Shown piece by piece: positions 36,422 to 44,621 of a stretch of DNA of 64,000 nt (position 1 is the first letter of the stretch; each line of letters opens with the position of its first letter). The DNA comes from Rhodospirillales bacterium (GTDB lineage: Bacteria > Pseudomonadota > Alphaproteobacteria > Rhodospirillales > Casp-alpha2), in NCBI GenBank assembly GCA_021775095.1, contig JAJFII010000001.1, positions 1-64,000 of the forward strand, given 5' to 3'. A program made the position numbers and the translations under genes. The notes below the pieces were generated by a model. The model was not told the origin of the DNA, ran no database searches, and was given only the letters and a program-made list of their open reading frames with translations.

Positions 36422-37620
36422 GGGATCAATTGGTCGCGGACCCAGGCCAATTCCCGGGCAATGGCGGTGCTCACGCCAACATTGCGATATTCTTCGGCCA
36501 GCACGTCCCAGGTATAGGTTTCCACTTCCAACTGTTCGGTTACCGGCTGTTCGCGGTGCAGGGCCAGTATGTCTTTGAGAAATTGCTGGGTGGTGGCGAC
36601 GGTCTGCATTTCATGTAAAAAGATCGGCACGTGGAAATGGGTGCGCCATTCGGAGCCCTGAGCTGCCGCGAGGTTTTCCAGGGCTTCGGGAATATCGGCA
36701 TATCTGATCAGCGTGCCATCGCGGTTTTCAACAACCTGATGCATATAAACCGGCTCATTCATCTGCCCCAGTTGCCGGGCCGTATTGCCATCGACACAGG
36801 GGATGCGCATGGCCGAACTCAGTTGCAATTTGGATATTTTGATGCCGGCGTCTTTCAGGGCCTTTAAACTGGCACCGGGGTTCTCGAACTCGACCGCCGC
36901 ATGGCACACATCATAACAAACGCCCAAATGGCGACGCAGGGCCTGGGACGCGTGATCCGGGGTTAACCCAGCCAAATCGGCCAAACGGGAGACCGCACGG
37001 GCACCGTATAGGTGGCGTTCAAAAAACTGCACGGTCTCGTCGATGGTTTCAATCATACAAAACGGCTCCGGTTCGAGCGCCAGATTAATGGATTTGCCGG
37101 TTGTTTCATGGATTTTCACCAAATGCGACACGTGATCAACCATGTGGTCGGCGATGGTTTTGATGAGACCCGGTGTTTGGGCAATCCATGGTTTGAAGGT
37201 GCCGGGCACCGTGCTGATGGATCCTTCCAGTCCCACGGGCAGCAACTTTGCCAGGTGATCTGCCAGAAGATTGGAATAGCGCAGGCGCAGGGGATCGCCC
37301 CAGTCCGGTTTATAAGCCCCTTCCTTGACCGGCTCGCCATGGAACGTGCCATAGGGGAATCCATTCAGGGTAAATACATAATAATCACCCTCTGCAAGAA
37401 AGTCCTGCAGTTCGGAAAAGTGTGAAGGATCAGACAGCGACTGTGCCGCCTTGGCGGCCAGGCGCAATCCCACTCCCAAGGGCGCGTCCGGCGAGACCTC
37501 GGCTTTGATTTCCGGCAGATGGCGACGCAGTCCGGCGATAACATCGGGCCAGATTTCGGCAGCATGGATGTTTGTGCAATAGGTCAGGTGACCCAGCGAG
37601 GGGTGGGAAGGAAACTGCAT
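36418..37620 (-). CDS. eboE: EboE-like xylose-isomerase-type TIM barrel protein
   Basis: 400 residues. The opening SHPSLGHLTYCTNIHAAEIW and later NLALEPEPFCMIETIDE, LGVCYDVCHAAVEF, LQLSSAMRIPC and HFHVPIFLHEM match the EboE group of the AP-endonuclease-2/xylose isomerase fold, with Glu, Asp/His and His residues suited to binding a divalent metal. It shares one base with the eboD stop (TGATG) and four with eboC, so the three are translationally coupled. The reaction is not known. Confidence 0.85.
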   Translation of the reverse strand: MQFPSHPSLGHLTYCTNIHAAEIWPDVIAGLRRHLPEIKAEVSPDAPLGVGLRLAAKAAQSLSDPSHFSELQDFLAEGDYYVFTLNGFPYGTFHGEPVKEGAYKPDWGDPLRLRYSNLLADHLAKLLPVGLEGSISTVPGTFKPWIAQTPGLIKTIADHMVDHVSHLVKIHETTGKSINLALEPEPFCMIETIDETVQFFERHLYGARAVSRLADLAGLTPDHASQALRRHLGVCYDVCHAAVEFENPGASLKALKDAGIKISKLQLSSAMRIPCVDGNTARQLGQMNEPVYMHQVVENRDGTLIRYADIPEALENLAAAQGSEWRTHFHVPIFLHEMQTVATTQQFLKDILALHREQPVTEQLEVETYTWDVLAEEYRNVGVSTAIARELAWVRDQLIP

Positions 37621-38816
37621 CAGGACTCCTGACGGGCCTTTAACCAGGCGATGGATTGGAGAACCAGATCCGTATCCATTTGGTGAACCTCAATGCCTAT
37701 CCCGATATCCGACAACAAGGTGATGGTCAGTTCACCGCCCAAATGTTCGCGAAATTCCTGCAGGCCAATCATCAACTCCAAGGTGCCTTCGGCGGTACGT
37801 TTTTCAAGTGCCGGATGCCACAACTTAAATCCCAAATGTTCCAACAGAAAACAAATGCGGGTCTCGGCACCGGCACCGAGCAGACCGCTTAAAACGGAAT
37901 ATCGGGCATCCAGGGCAATACCGATGGCCACGGCTTCCCCGTGGCGCACGTGATACCGGGTTAATCCCTCCAGTTTATGGGCCGACCAATGGCCATAGTC
38001 GAGCGGTCGGGCGCTGCCCATCTCGAAGGGGTCCCCACCATGGCCAATTTGATGCATGTGCAACTCGGCACAGCGGCGGATGAGATGTGCCATGGCCTGT
38101 TTTTCGAAGGTCGCCAAGGGATCGGCATTTTGTTCGAGCCAGTCGAAAAACCCGGCGTCACGGATCAGCGCAACTTTAACCGCTTCTGCCATGCCTGCTA
38201 TCTTGTCCCGGGTGCCCAGCCCCATGACAAAATCTATGTCATTGAGGACGGCAAATGGCGGAGAAAAAGTGCCGATATAATTTTTTGCGCCATAGAGGTT
38301 AACGCCGTTTTTGACCCCCACACCGGAATCATTTTGCGACAAAACCGTCGATGGAACGCGGATATGACGAACCCCTCGATGGGTTGTTGCGGCGACCAGA
38401 CCGACGGCATCGAGCACAGCACCGCCACCGATGGCAATGGCATAGGAATGACGGTCGATGCGATAATCGTAAAGCGTTTGTTGCATCTGTTCGACAAAAT
38501 GAATATCTGATTTGATTTTCTCGCCGCCGGGAACCAGGACGGGAGGCGCAACCATTTCAATGTATGCAGCGTGGTGATCGACATAGGCATCAATGCGCGC
38601 CAGCAGATCCGGGTTGGCAGCGGACAGGCCGTCGTCGAGGAAAATCACTACCTTGTGGCGTTTGTCAGTTTCCAGCCGGCACAGGGCATCAACCAGGGCA
38701 GAATTATCCGTGTGAAATAGGCCTTCCGTAAAATATACGGGAAACTCATAGGGCACCGAAAACTGTTGCAAATGGAGCGTCAATTCGGATTTTGTTTTGG
38801 TTTGCACCCATACCAT
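37620..38816 (-). CDS. eboD: EboD-like 3-dehydroquinate synthase homologue
   Basis: 398 residues. AIAIGGGAVLDAVGLVAATTHRG-type NAD-binding sequence, RVPSTVLSQNDSGVGVKNGV, the metal-site region GMAEAVKVALIRD and LDYGHWSAHKLE place it among sugar-phosphate cyclases related to AroB. The shorter, divergent form associated with ebo clusters is favoured over true AroB because it heads eboD-eboE-eboC. A cyclisation of a sugar phosphate is expected. GGAGAA lies before the ATG, and the promoter region borders the second copy of the 268-bp element. Confidence 0.85.
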   Translation of the reverse strand: MVWVQTKTKSELTLHLQQFSVPYEFPVYFTEGLFHTDNSALVDALCRLETDKRHKVVIFLDDGLSAANPDLLARIDAYVDHHAAYIEMVAPPVLVPGGEKIKSDIHFVEQMQQTLYDYRIDRHSYAIAIGGGAVLDAVGLVAATTHRGVRHIRVPSTVLSQNDSGVGVKNGVNLYGAKNYIGTFSPPFAVLNDIDFVMGLGTRDKIAGMAEAVKVALIRDAGFFDWLEQNADPLATFEKQAMAHLIRRCAELHMHQIGHGGDPFEMGSARPLDYGHWSAHKLEGLTRYHVRHGEAVAIGIALDARYSVLSGLLGAGAETRICFLLEHLGFKLWHPALEKRTAEGTLELMIGLQEFREHLGGELTITLLSDIGIGIEVHQMDTDLVLQSIAWLKARQES

Positions 38817-38906
38817 TTTATTTCTCCGCTTTTGTCGTTGTTACCACCCGTTGCCGGGTCCACTTGTCTCTTGATTTGTTCAAACGATCTGCCCTATTAA
38901 ATAACC

Positions 38907-38930
38907 GGTCCTGACCCTAGGGTCAGGACC
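38907..38930. repeat. 24-bp perfect palindrome at a junction of two REP-like ends
   Basis: GGTCCTGACCCT directly abuts AGGGTCAGGACC. The right half begins the intact 268-bp copy; the left half is a right-end motif without an element, as if another copy had been lost or had inserted head to tail. Confidence 0.75.
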
Positions 38931-39186
38931 CATTAATTTCGTCCATTCTGCGGAGGTGATTTATCTCTCTGGTTAGGCGGAAAGACGCAGGAAACCCCAC
39001 GGTTTTCAAGTTTTTTCAACGAAGCCAGAGTGATAAAGCGCCCCGCCCCAAGGGGTTTGTCCGTAAGCTCACGCCTTGTGCGAAAACAAGGCTCGAATAT
39101 GCCCAGCATGTCCTTGCGCTTGTTTTCTTGTATTCGTAAGCTTACTGGCAAACAGAATTGCATGAAATTAATGGGTCCTGACCCTA
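38919..39186 (-). repeat. 268-bp REP/MITE-like element, copy 2 (inverted)
   Basis: Same length as copy 1 at 5321-5588 and opposite orientation, with about 25 differences counted by eye. It has hairpin-forming, mutually inverted ends. On the minus strand it contains an uninterrupted 76-codon frame (38933-39163, MQFCLPVSLRIQENKRK...) that is broken in copy 1, so coding is unproven. It lies between eboD and the genes that separate it from eboB. Confidence 0.82.
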
Positions 39187-39213
39187 GTTAGTTGTTTATT
39201 GAAAATGTAGGAT

Positions 39214-39591
39214 ATGTCCATGAAGTATTTAAACATTTTATTTTTCCTGCTTATGATTGCCTTTATCGGCGTCCAATATAACGATCCCGACGGTCCTGTG
39301 TGGGCACTGATTTATGCCGTTCCTATGGTCTGGGCCGGCTTGGCAGGCTTTCGGTTGCCGCATGTTTTGGGGCCTCGTTATTTTTCGGTACTTGTCCTTT
39401 CCGTTGTCGGTATTTTGCTTCTCACCGTCTTTTATTGGCCGACAACCCCTGGGTTCTGGCAGAAAGATGTCTGGTGGGAAACCGAAACCGCGCGCGAAGG
39501 CATGGGCATGATGATTGCCAGTCTGGTCATCCTCGTTGCCGCCGCAACCATTTGGTTGGCCCGCAAGAAGCCCATACAACCTGATTCCTGA
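39214..39591 (+). CDS. TMEM220-family small membrane protein
   Basis: 125 residues with four hydrophobic segments. The opening LFFLLMIAFIGVQYNDPDGP, with the invariant-looking Q-Y-N-D-P-D sequence, is the signature of the transmembrane 220 family. The function of this family is unknown. ATG at 39214 follows AGGAT; ATG at 39220 is an alternative. It converges with the cytochrome gene. Confidence 0.78.
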   Translation: MSMKYLNILFFLLMIAFIGVQYNDPDGPVWALIYAVPMVWAGLAGFRLPHVLGPRYFSVLVLSVVGILLLTVFYWPTTPGFWQKDVWWETETAREGMGMMIASLVILVAAATIWLARKKPIQPDS

Positions 39592-39612
39592 GCAAAGCGG
39601 AACTTGTGCAGA

Positions 39613-39978
39613 TCACGGGGAAAACTTTTTACTCATGACATAAGCGACAATGGCCATGCGTTCTTCTTCGTCATAAACTTCATCCCATGCGGGCATTTTT
39701 TTAAATCCTTTGGTTATGCGCTTGTACACAAACGCCGGTTTGTAGCGCCGGGGTTTTAGTTTAGGCGCTTTGCCCGGGTAGGCTTTATAACCGTGACAAT
39801 GGGTGCATTGTTCAAACCAGATTTCCTTGCCCTTGGCAAAGTTTGCGGGATCGGCCAGATAGGCGTCCGTAAATTCAACGGGCACGAATTTTTTTGTTTC
39901 TTCGGCCGAACCCGGCGACAGATTGGCACCGAGCACCATCACCAAAACCAGGCAACCAACTATGACGTAACGATACAT
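39613..39978 (-). CDS. Small periplasmic c-type cytochrome
   Basis: 121 residues from ATG 39978 (GGGAG upstream); a 33-bp longer frame lacks a site. A signal peptide (VIVGCLVLVMVLGANLSPGSA) precedes one haem-binding motif CTHCH, and KKMPAW supplies a probable axial Met. It follows the PQQ dehydrogenase on the same strand after a hairpin and is a plausible electron acceptor for it. Confidence 0.87.
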   Translation of the reverse strand: MYRYVIVGCLVLVMVLGANLSPGSAEETKKFVPVEFTDAYLADPANFAKGKEIWFEQCTHCHGYKAYPGKAPKLKPRRYKPAFVYKRITKGFKKMPAWDEVYDEEERMAIVAYVMSKKFSP

Positions 39979-40104
39979 CAACTCAACACTCCCGATCGAT
40001 CCCGTTCTCAAAAAGGTGCATAAAAGAAGCGACCCTTCGCAACAGCAGTTCCTTCAAATAGGATCCAGACCTTTTTTGCAGGACCTAGACATTCAATTTC
40101 ATAA

Positions 40105-40142
40105 CAGAAAAATGTCGCCAGCATTTTAGAACTGGCGACATT
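40105..40142 (-). terminator. Intrinsic terminator after the PQQ dehydrogenase gene
   Basis: On the minus strand AATGTCGCCAG pairs with CTGGCGACATT around a 9-base loop and is followed by TTTCTG. It lies 17 bp after the dehydrogenase stop and before the cytochrome start, so read-through would be needed for co-transcription. Confidence 0.75.
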
Positions 40143-40158
40143 CTCTTGAACGGATGGA

Positions 40159-41460
40159 TCAGTCGGAAACGATCTTATAGATCGTATCACTGGTCCCGTT
40201 GGGGCCGGTGGTGATCGACGTCAGGGCATATACATCACCCGCATTGTCCTGGGCAAATGCCAGGATGTAGGGGATCTTGCCACTCATGTTGGTAACCGTT
40301 GCCACATCCAGGCTCCACTTGTCGCCGGAACCGGACGCCACAAAGATTTGACCGTCCATTTGAGCAAAACCCTTGGACCAGTCGCCGAAGACATATTTAC
40401 CAGCCAGTCCCTTATCGGAACCGCGGTGGATATATCCGCCGGTGACGGAAATCCCCAGGCAGCCATCGGGCTGTGCCGTGCAGTTTTTGTATTCCAAAAC
40501 CGGATTGATCAATTCATCCATGTCACAGGTTGCGGGATGGTCGTCGGGTTTCTGGTAATCAAAACAATGTCCCGCTTCCATCCGACGCCAGCCGTAGTTG
40601 CCGCCTTTTGTGATAACATTGACTTCTTCGAAGCTGTTCTGCTGAACATCACCGCAGATCAAACGTCCGTCTTGTTGATCGAAGGAACACCGCCATGGGT
40701 TGCGCAGACCATAGGCATAGATTTCCGGAAGGGCTTCGTCGTCGTCAACAAAGGGATTGTCATCGGGGATGGCATAATTGTTATCGCCATCGGTTTTGTT
40801 GATATCAACCCGAAGAATTTTGCCGTGGAGAACGGACAGGTCCTGACCATTTCCTTCGGTTACATTGTGGCCGATGCCCCAATCGTTGGCGTATCCGCCA
40901 TCGCCGGTGGAAATGTAAAGATAACCGTCCGGACCAAAGCCGATCCAGTGACCATTGTGGTTAAACTGTGGCCAGTCAATGGCCGTAATGATACGGCCGG
41001 AATTGGGGTTGGCCTTATTGGGATCCTCCGATGAAACGGTATATTCTTCAACAACATTGGTGTGATCCCACCACAACATCTTTCCAAGATCACCCTGGAA
41101 ATCGAGGATGGTGGAATAGGAAACGTAAAATTTTCCGTTGTTTTTGAAGTTCGGATGGAAGGTCAGGCCTAACGCGCCGCGCTCGTCAAAATCATGGAAC
41201 TGGGTAATGATCTTGTTTCGGATATCAAGGAACGGCGACGGCAGTAAATTGCCGTCCTTATCGATGATCTTGATGTGGCCAAACTGCTCGACCACAAATT
41301 TGCGGTCGTCACCGGCCGGTTGAACCATGGCCAACGGTGTGTTTACACCAGAGACATAGGGAACCAGCTTAACTTTGGTCGCGGCGTCGGATGCAGTAGC
41401 ACCAAAGGCCAAAAGGCCAGCCGTTACGGCTACGCCCGTTAGAAATTTAGATATACGCAT
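40159..41460 (-). CDS. PQQ-dependent sugar dehydrogenase (GSDH/sorbosone type), secreted
   Basis: 433 residues with a cleavable signal (LTGVAVTAGLLAFGATASDA). The six-bladed propeller motifs FVVEQFGHIKIIDKDG, ERGALGLTFHPNF, GPDGYLYISTGDGG, YGLRNPWRCSFD and GGNYGWRRMEAGHC belong to soluble glucose/sorbosone dehydrogenase-like proteins. It would oxidise a sugar or alcohol in the periplasm and pass electrons to a cytochrome c such as the next gene product. AAAGGGGAG precedes the ATG. PQQ synthesis genes are not in the window. Confidence 0.87.
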   Translation of the reverse strand: MRISKFLTGVAVTAGLLAFGATASDAATKVKLVPYVSGVNTPLAMVQPAGDDRKFVVEQFGHIKIIDKDGNLLPSPFLDIRNKIITQFHDFDERGALGLTFHPNFKNNGKFYVSYSTILDFQGDLGKMLWWDHTNVVEEYTVSSEDPNKANPNSGRIITAIDWPQFNHNGHWIGFGPDGYLYISTGDGGYANDWGIGHNVTEGNGQDLSVLHGKILRVDINKTDGDNNYAIPDDNPFVDDDEALPEIYAYGLRNPWRCSFDQQDGRLICGDVQQNSFEEVNVITKGGNYGWRRMEAGHCFDYQKPDDHPATCDMDELINPVLEYKNCTAQPDGCLGISVTGGYIHRGSDKGLAGKYVFGDWSKGFAQMDGQIFVASGSGDKWSLDVATVTNMSGKIPYILAFAQDNAGDVYALTSITTGPNGTSDTIYKIVSD

Positions 41461-41964
41461 ATTAATCTCCCCTTTAGGAATCGTGAATATCCAGCCTGTT
41501 TAAGTGAATTTGAGCAGTTGATCTGCCCGTATTGGTTTTGAACCTTACTTGGACAACGGATTTTATTGCGATTTTAATCAAAAAAATCACACCCTTTATT
41601 CGCCCACGTCTAATTCTTGCGTGTACTTTACGGACCCGGTGTTCAGTTGTCTATCGGTTAGAGAACCAATTTTCTGCGGTAATCCGCAAAGGTACGGCGG
41701 AAAACCACAATTACCCCCACGAGCCCTTATGTATTTCGTCATAAAAGTCGAAAATATTTGTCTTAATTTGTTGATTTTAAACACTAATAGTAAAAAGTTT
41801 ATAATCAACCCCTACCATTATTGAGCATCAGGAACAATTGAAATGAAATTCAGGAACGAATTTTCCGTCACCTGTGTAAGGCCGCGTGATTACCCTAACC
41901 TATTGAATAGTCATATGTATTATCGGTTTCTCCAGGTCTGTTGGGATATTACCGCGGAAGTGCA
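41461..41964. other. AT-rich gene-free region upstream of the PQQ dehydrogenase
   Basis: Several overlapping short frames occur on both strands without ribosome sites or recognisable motifs. The AT-rich sequence near 41750-41830 could hold promoters. Nothing else is supported. Confidence 0.4.
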
Positions 41965-42591
41965 TTAAGATTTAAGATAAGGGCGAACAACCGCCCACAA
42001 TAAAAACGGCAGCAGGGCCGAGAGGACAAGGGTTATCAGCGGATACTCGCCACCCAGATGGCCGATGATCGCAAACATAAACCCGAGCGGAACCGATCCG
42101 CACACCAGGGCGGCCAGAAAAACCGGAAACGACATCCGCGACAATCCGGCCATACAGGCGACGACTTCCGACAATACGGGAACCCACCGCGACAATGCGA
42201 CAATCCAGCCGCCAAGCCGCAGGAAAATTTTTTCACCCTCCTGTAACCCCCGTTCGCCGTTTAACCACAGGGCAAGGGGGCGACCCAGTTGCCGACATAA
42301 GCCGTAACCGACGAGGCCGGAGATGATTGATCCCAGACCGCCAATAAAACCGCCAAGGACAGGTCCATAAACCATTCCAAGCGCCGCCATGACCGCCGTT
42401 GTCGGAACCGGGATGGCGAGATCAGCGACCAGCAATCCGATCGCCGCAGCCCAGGCAAAGCTGTCGAATTCCCTTAACCAGGATACCACACCATCGCCGG
42501 CGAAAAACAGTTCGATCTGTTCGCCAAAAATAAAAAAAGGCAGGGTGATGAACAGGATCACCCCGACAATAATAGCTACGAATTTTGTCAT
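41965..42591 (-). CDS. VTT/DedA-family membrane protein
   Basis: 208 residues and about five hydrophobic segments. LLVADLAIPVPTTAVMAALGMVYG-type sequence, GSIISGLVGYGLCRQLGR and FLRLGGWIVALSRWVPVLSE, including the conserved Arg, match the SNARE-associated/VTT (TVP38/DedA) family. Such proteins are linked to lipid scrambling and undecaprenyl-phosphate recycling. It starts 32 bp after eboB on the same strand, so it is probably in the eboA-eboB transcript and may help move a lipid-linked intermediate. That role is inferred. Confidence 0.83.
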   Translation of the reverse strand: MTKFVAIIVGVILFITLPFFIFGEQIELFFAGDGVVSWLREFDSFAWAAAIGLLVADLAIPVPTTAVMAALGMVYGPVLGGFIGGLGSIISGLVGYGLCRQLGRPLALWLNGERGLQEGEKIFLRLGGWIVALSRWVPVLSEVVACMAGLSRMSFPVFLAALVCGSVPLGFMFAIIGHLGGEYPLITLVLSALLPFLLWAVVRPYLKS

Positions 42592-42623
42592 GCCGCCTGT
42601 GGGTTTTGGGGGTACGCCACGGT

Positions 42624-43550
42624 TTATTCGATGATCAAATCGTCCAGGGTCCGCCGCGACGTTTGTTCCTCGACCACCGGTTCGCGTTGTCCGCGGAGGA
42701 TGGAATTGCCTTCAAACACGGTGCGTTGATCAATGGCCGGCGGATTCAGCCAGTCGTCCTCGTTCATTTGGCCACTTTGACCATAGGCATCGAGGGCGTT
42801 TTGATAACAAACCAAACGAATGGTTTCTTTATCAACGCCCTTTTGTGCGGCGAGCAAGGCGGTTTTTGCCACCGCCAGGGGTTCGGATATTCCCCAGTCA
42901 CAGGCCGAATCAACGATGATTCGTTCGGGACCGTACTCCATAAGGATATCGACCATCCGTTCGGTTCCCATTTTGGTGCTTGGGTAAATCGAAAACCCCG
43001 CCCAGAAACCCCGGTCCAGGGTTTCGCGCACGGTTTCTTCATTGTTGTGATCGATAATGACTTTGCCGGGATCAATGCCGTGCTCCAGGCAGACATCCAT
43101 GGACCGGGTTGTGCCGCGTTTTTTGTCGCGGTGAGGGGTATGGACCATGACCGGCAGATCAAGTTCCATGGCCAGGTCAATCTGCAATCTGAAATATTTA
43201 TCTTCCAATTCCGTCTGGTCGTCATATCCAATTTCGCCAATGGCGACGACCCCATCCTTGAGGGCGAAGCGCGGTAAAATTTCCATTACGGCTTCCGCCA
43301 GCTCTTCATTGTTGGCTTCTTTGGAGTTGAGCCCGATGGTGCAGTAATGACGAATACCAAACTGTCCGGCGCGAAACCGCTCGAAGCCGACGATGGAAGA
43401 CAGATAATCAATATAGGTGGCGACATGAGTGCGCGGCTGACCGAGCCAAAAAGCTGGCTCAATGACGGCGACAACACCGGCAGCAGCCATGGCTTCATAA
43501 TCATCCGTAGTGCGCGACAACATGTGGGCGTGAGAATCAATATACATCAT
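42624..43550 (-). CDS. eboB: EboB-like TatD-family metal-dependent hydrolase
   Basis: 308 residues with amidohydrolase metal ligands in order: SHAH near the N-terminus, IGEIG, VMVHTPH, IDHNNEE and VDSACDWG. The distinct sequence AFWLGQPRTHVATYIDYL is typical of the EboB subgroup rather than housekeeping TatD nucleases. It overlaps eboA by 4 bp (ATGATG) and precedes the VTT gene. Its substrate is unknown. Confidence 0.86.
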   Translation of the reverse strand: MMYIDSHAHMLSRTTDDYEAMAAAGVVAVIEPAFWLGQPRTHVATYIDYLSSIVGFERFRAGQFGIRHYCTIGLNSKEANNEELAEAVMEILPRFALKDGVVAIGEIGYDDQTELEDKYFRLQIDLAMELDLPVMVHTPHRDKKRGTTRSMDVCLEHGIDPGKVIIDHNNEETVRETLDRGFWAGFSIYPSTKMGTERMVDILMEYGPERIIVDSACDWGISEPLAVAKTALLAAQKGVDKETIRLVCYQNALDAYGQSGQMNEDDWLNPPAIDQRTVFEGNSILRGQREPVVEEQTSRRTLDDLIIE

Positions 43551-44476
43551 CTTGTAAGTTCCACTTCAAAGTTTAATTTTCGGGTTATCGCCTGGGAATT
43601 GTCGAGCATCTCGTCGGCAATCTGGCGCCAGCTCAATTGGCCATTGGAAATGATTTCATCATAGGCAGTGAGTTGTGCCGCCAAATTCTCTTTTGCCGTC
43701 GACGGCGGAGCGGTTTTCAGGGCCAGGGCGACGGCTTTTATTTCCGTTTCGCTTCCCTGGTCGATGACACGCTGGAAATCGTCCAGATAGGCCGCTTCGG
43801 CAAAGGGGCCGATACAGCGCCACAATTCCGGTGAAACAAATCGCTCCGCTGCCCAGCGTTCATGGGCATAATCGCTGAGGATTCTCGCCAGTTCAGGATT
43901 GGCCCGCTCATCAAGGCCTTGAATGGGTTCCAGCATAACGCCGATAAACAGCGCTTTGAGCACCATGTTGTTCCAGGGGTTTTGGCTAAACTGCTCGACC
44001 GGGAAGGGATTGCGGTGGGCAATCACTTCAAATTCAGCTTTGATGTTTGTCCGTAGCCCATCGGCGGTCACCGCAACCAGGGTCTCGGGCCGCCGGTACA
44101 GGGGGAGCCCGCTAAAGAGCGCCAACAGTTCACCGACATCCGCCGTCCGGTGCAGATCCCTGAACCGTTCAGTGAAGTTGACGGACGGGTCTTCGGAAAG
44201 CCGGGTTAACAAATAAATGCGGGCGGCGACGTCGATGCTCCATTGGCTGGGATTCCAACCGGTGCGGGCCGCCGCCGCCGCCGCCAGCTCAGTTGCCGTC
44301 GGGGCTAAATCCTGTTTGCCCAGTTTGCGGGGGACCATGGCAAAAGCGATATCAAAGGATTTGACCGATGGCTCGGACACGAGTTTGGTCAATTGCTGAT
44401 CAAACCAGTCCTTGGATGAGCCCGACAGGCGCTGGGAAATCCACGTTAGCAGTAATTCCGATGGCTGATCACTCAT
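43547..44476 (-). CDS. eboA: EboA-domain protein
   Basis: 309 residues starting at ATG 44476 behind GGGGGCGAC; the in-frame ATG at 44491 has no site. The C-terminal half has the signature NPWNNMVLKALFIGVM, GLDERANPELARIL, YAHERWAAER and PELWRCIGPF of EboA proteins. The N-terminal half is alpha-helical and less conserved. No enzyme fold was recognised. It heads eboA-eboB-VTT and diverges from an MFS exporter gene across 145 bp. Confidence 0.86.
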   Translation of the reverse strand: MSDQPSELLLTWISQRLSGSSKDWFDQQLTKLVSEPSVKSFDIAFAMVPRKLGKQDLAPTATELAAAAAARTGWNPSQWSIDVAARIYLLTRLSEDPSVNFTERFRDLHRTADVGELLALFSGLPLYRRPETLVAVTADGLRTNIKAEFEVIAHRNPFPVEQFSQNPWNNMVLKALFIGVMLEPIQGLDERANPELARILSDYAHERWAAERFVSPELWRCIGPFAEAAYLDDFQRVIDQGSETEIKAVALALKTAPPSTAKENLAAQLTAYDEIISNGQLSWRQIADEMLDNSQAITRKLNFEVELTR

Positions 44477-44621
44477 GTCGCCCCCAAACAAATTATGGTA
44501 AATCGGATATTGAGTTCCCTACCCGACCGATAAATCATGCCGAATTATCTGGATTTGCACAAGAATAAGAACCAACCTGCAGTTCGCGGTTGCTCCAAAT
44601 CCGGAGTGTTTCAATAGCGAA

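Noticed and set aside
37620-38816. Housekeeping aroB (3-dehydroquinate synthase)
   Set aside because: The gene is coupled to eboE and eboC homologues with no other shikimate gene nearby, so the ebo-type cyclase is the better reading.
41532-41824. Two overlapping small plus-strand frames
   Set aside because: Both are AT-rich, in different frames over the same bases, with no ribosome site or family resemblance.
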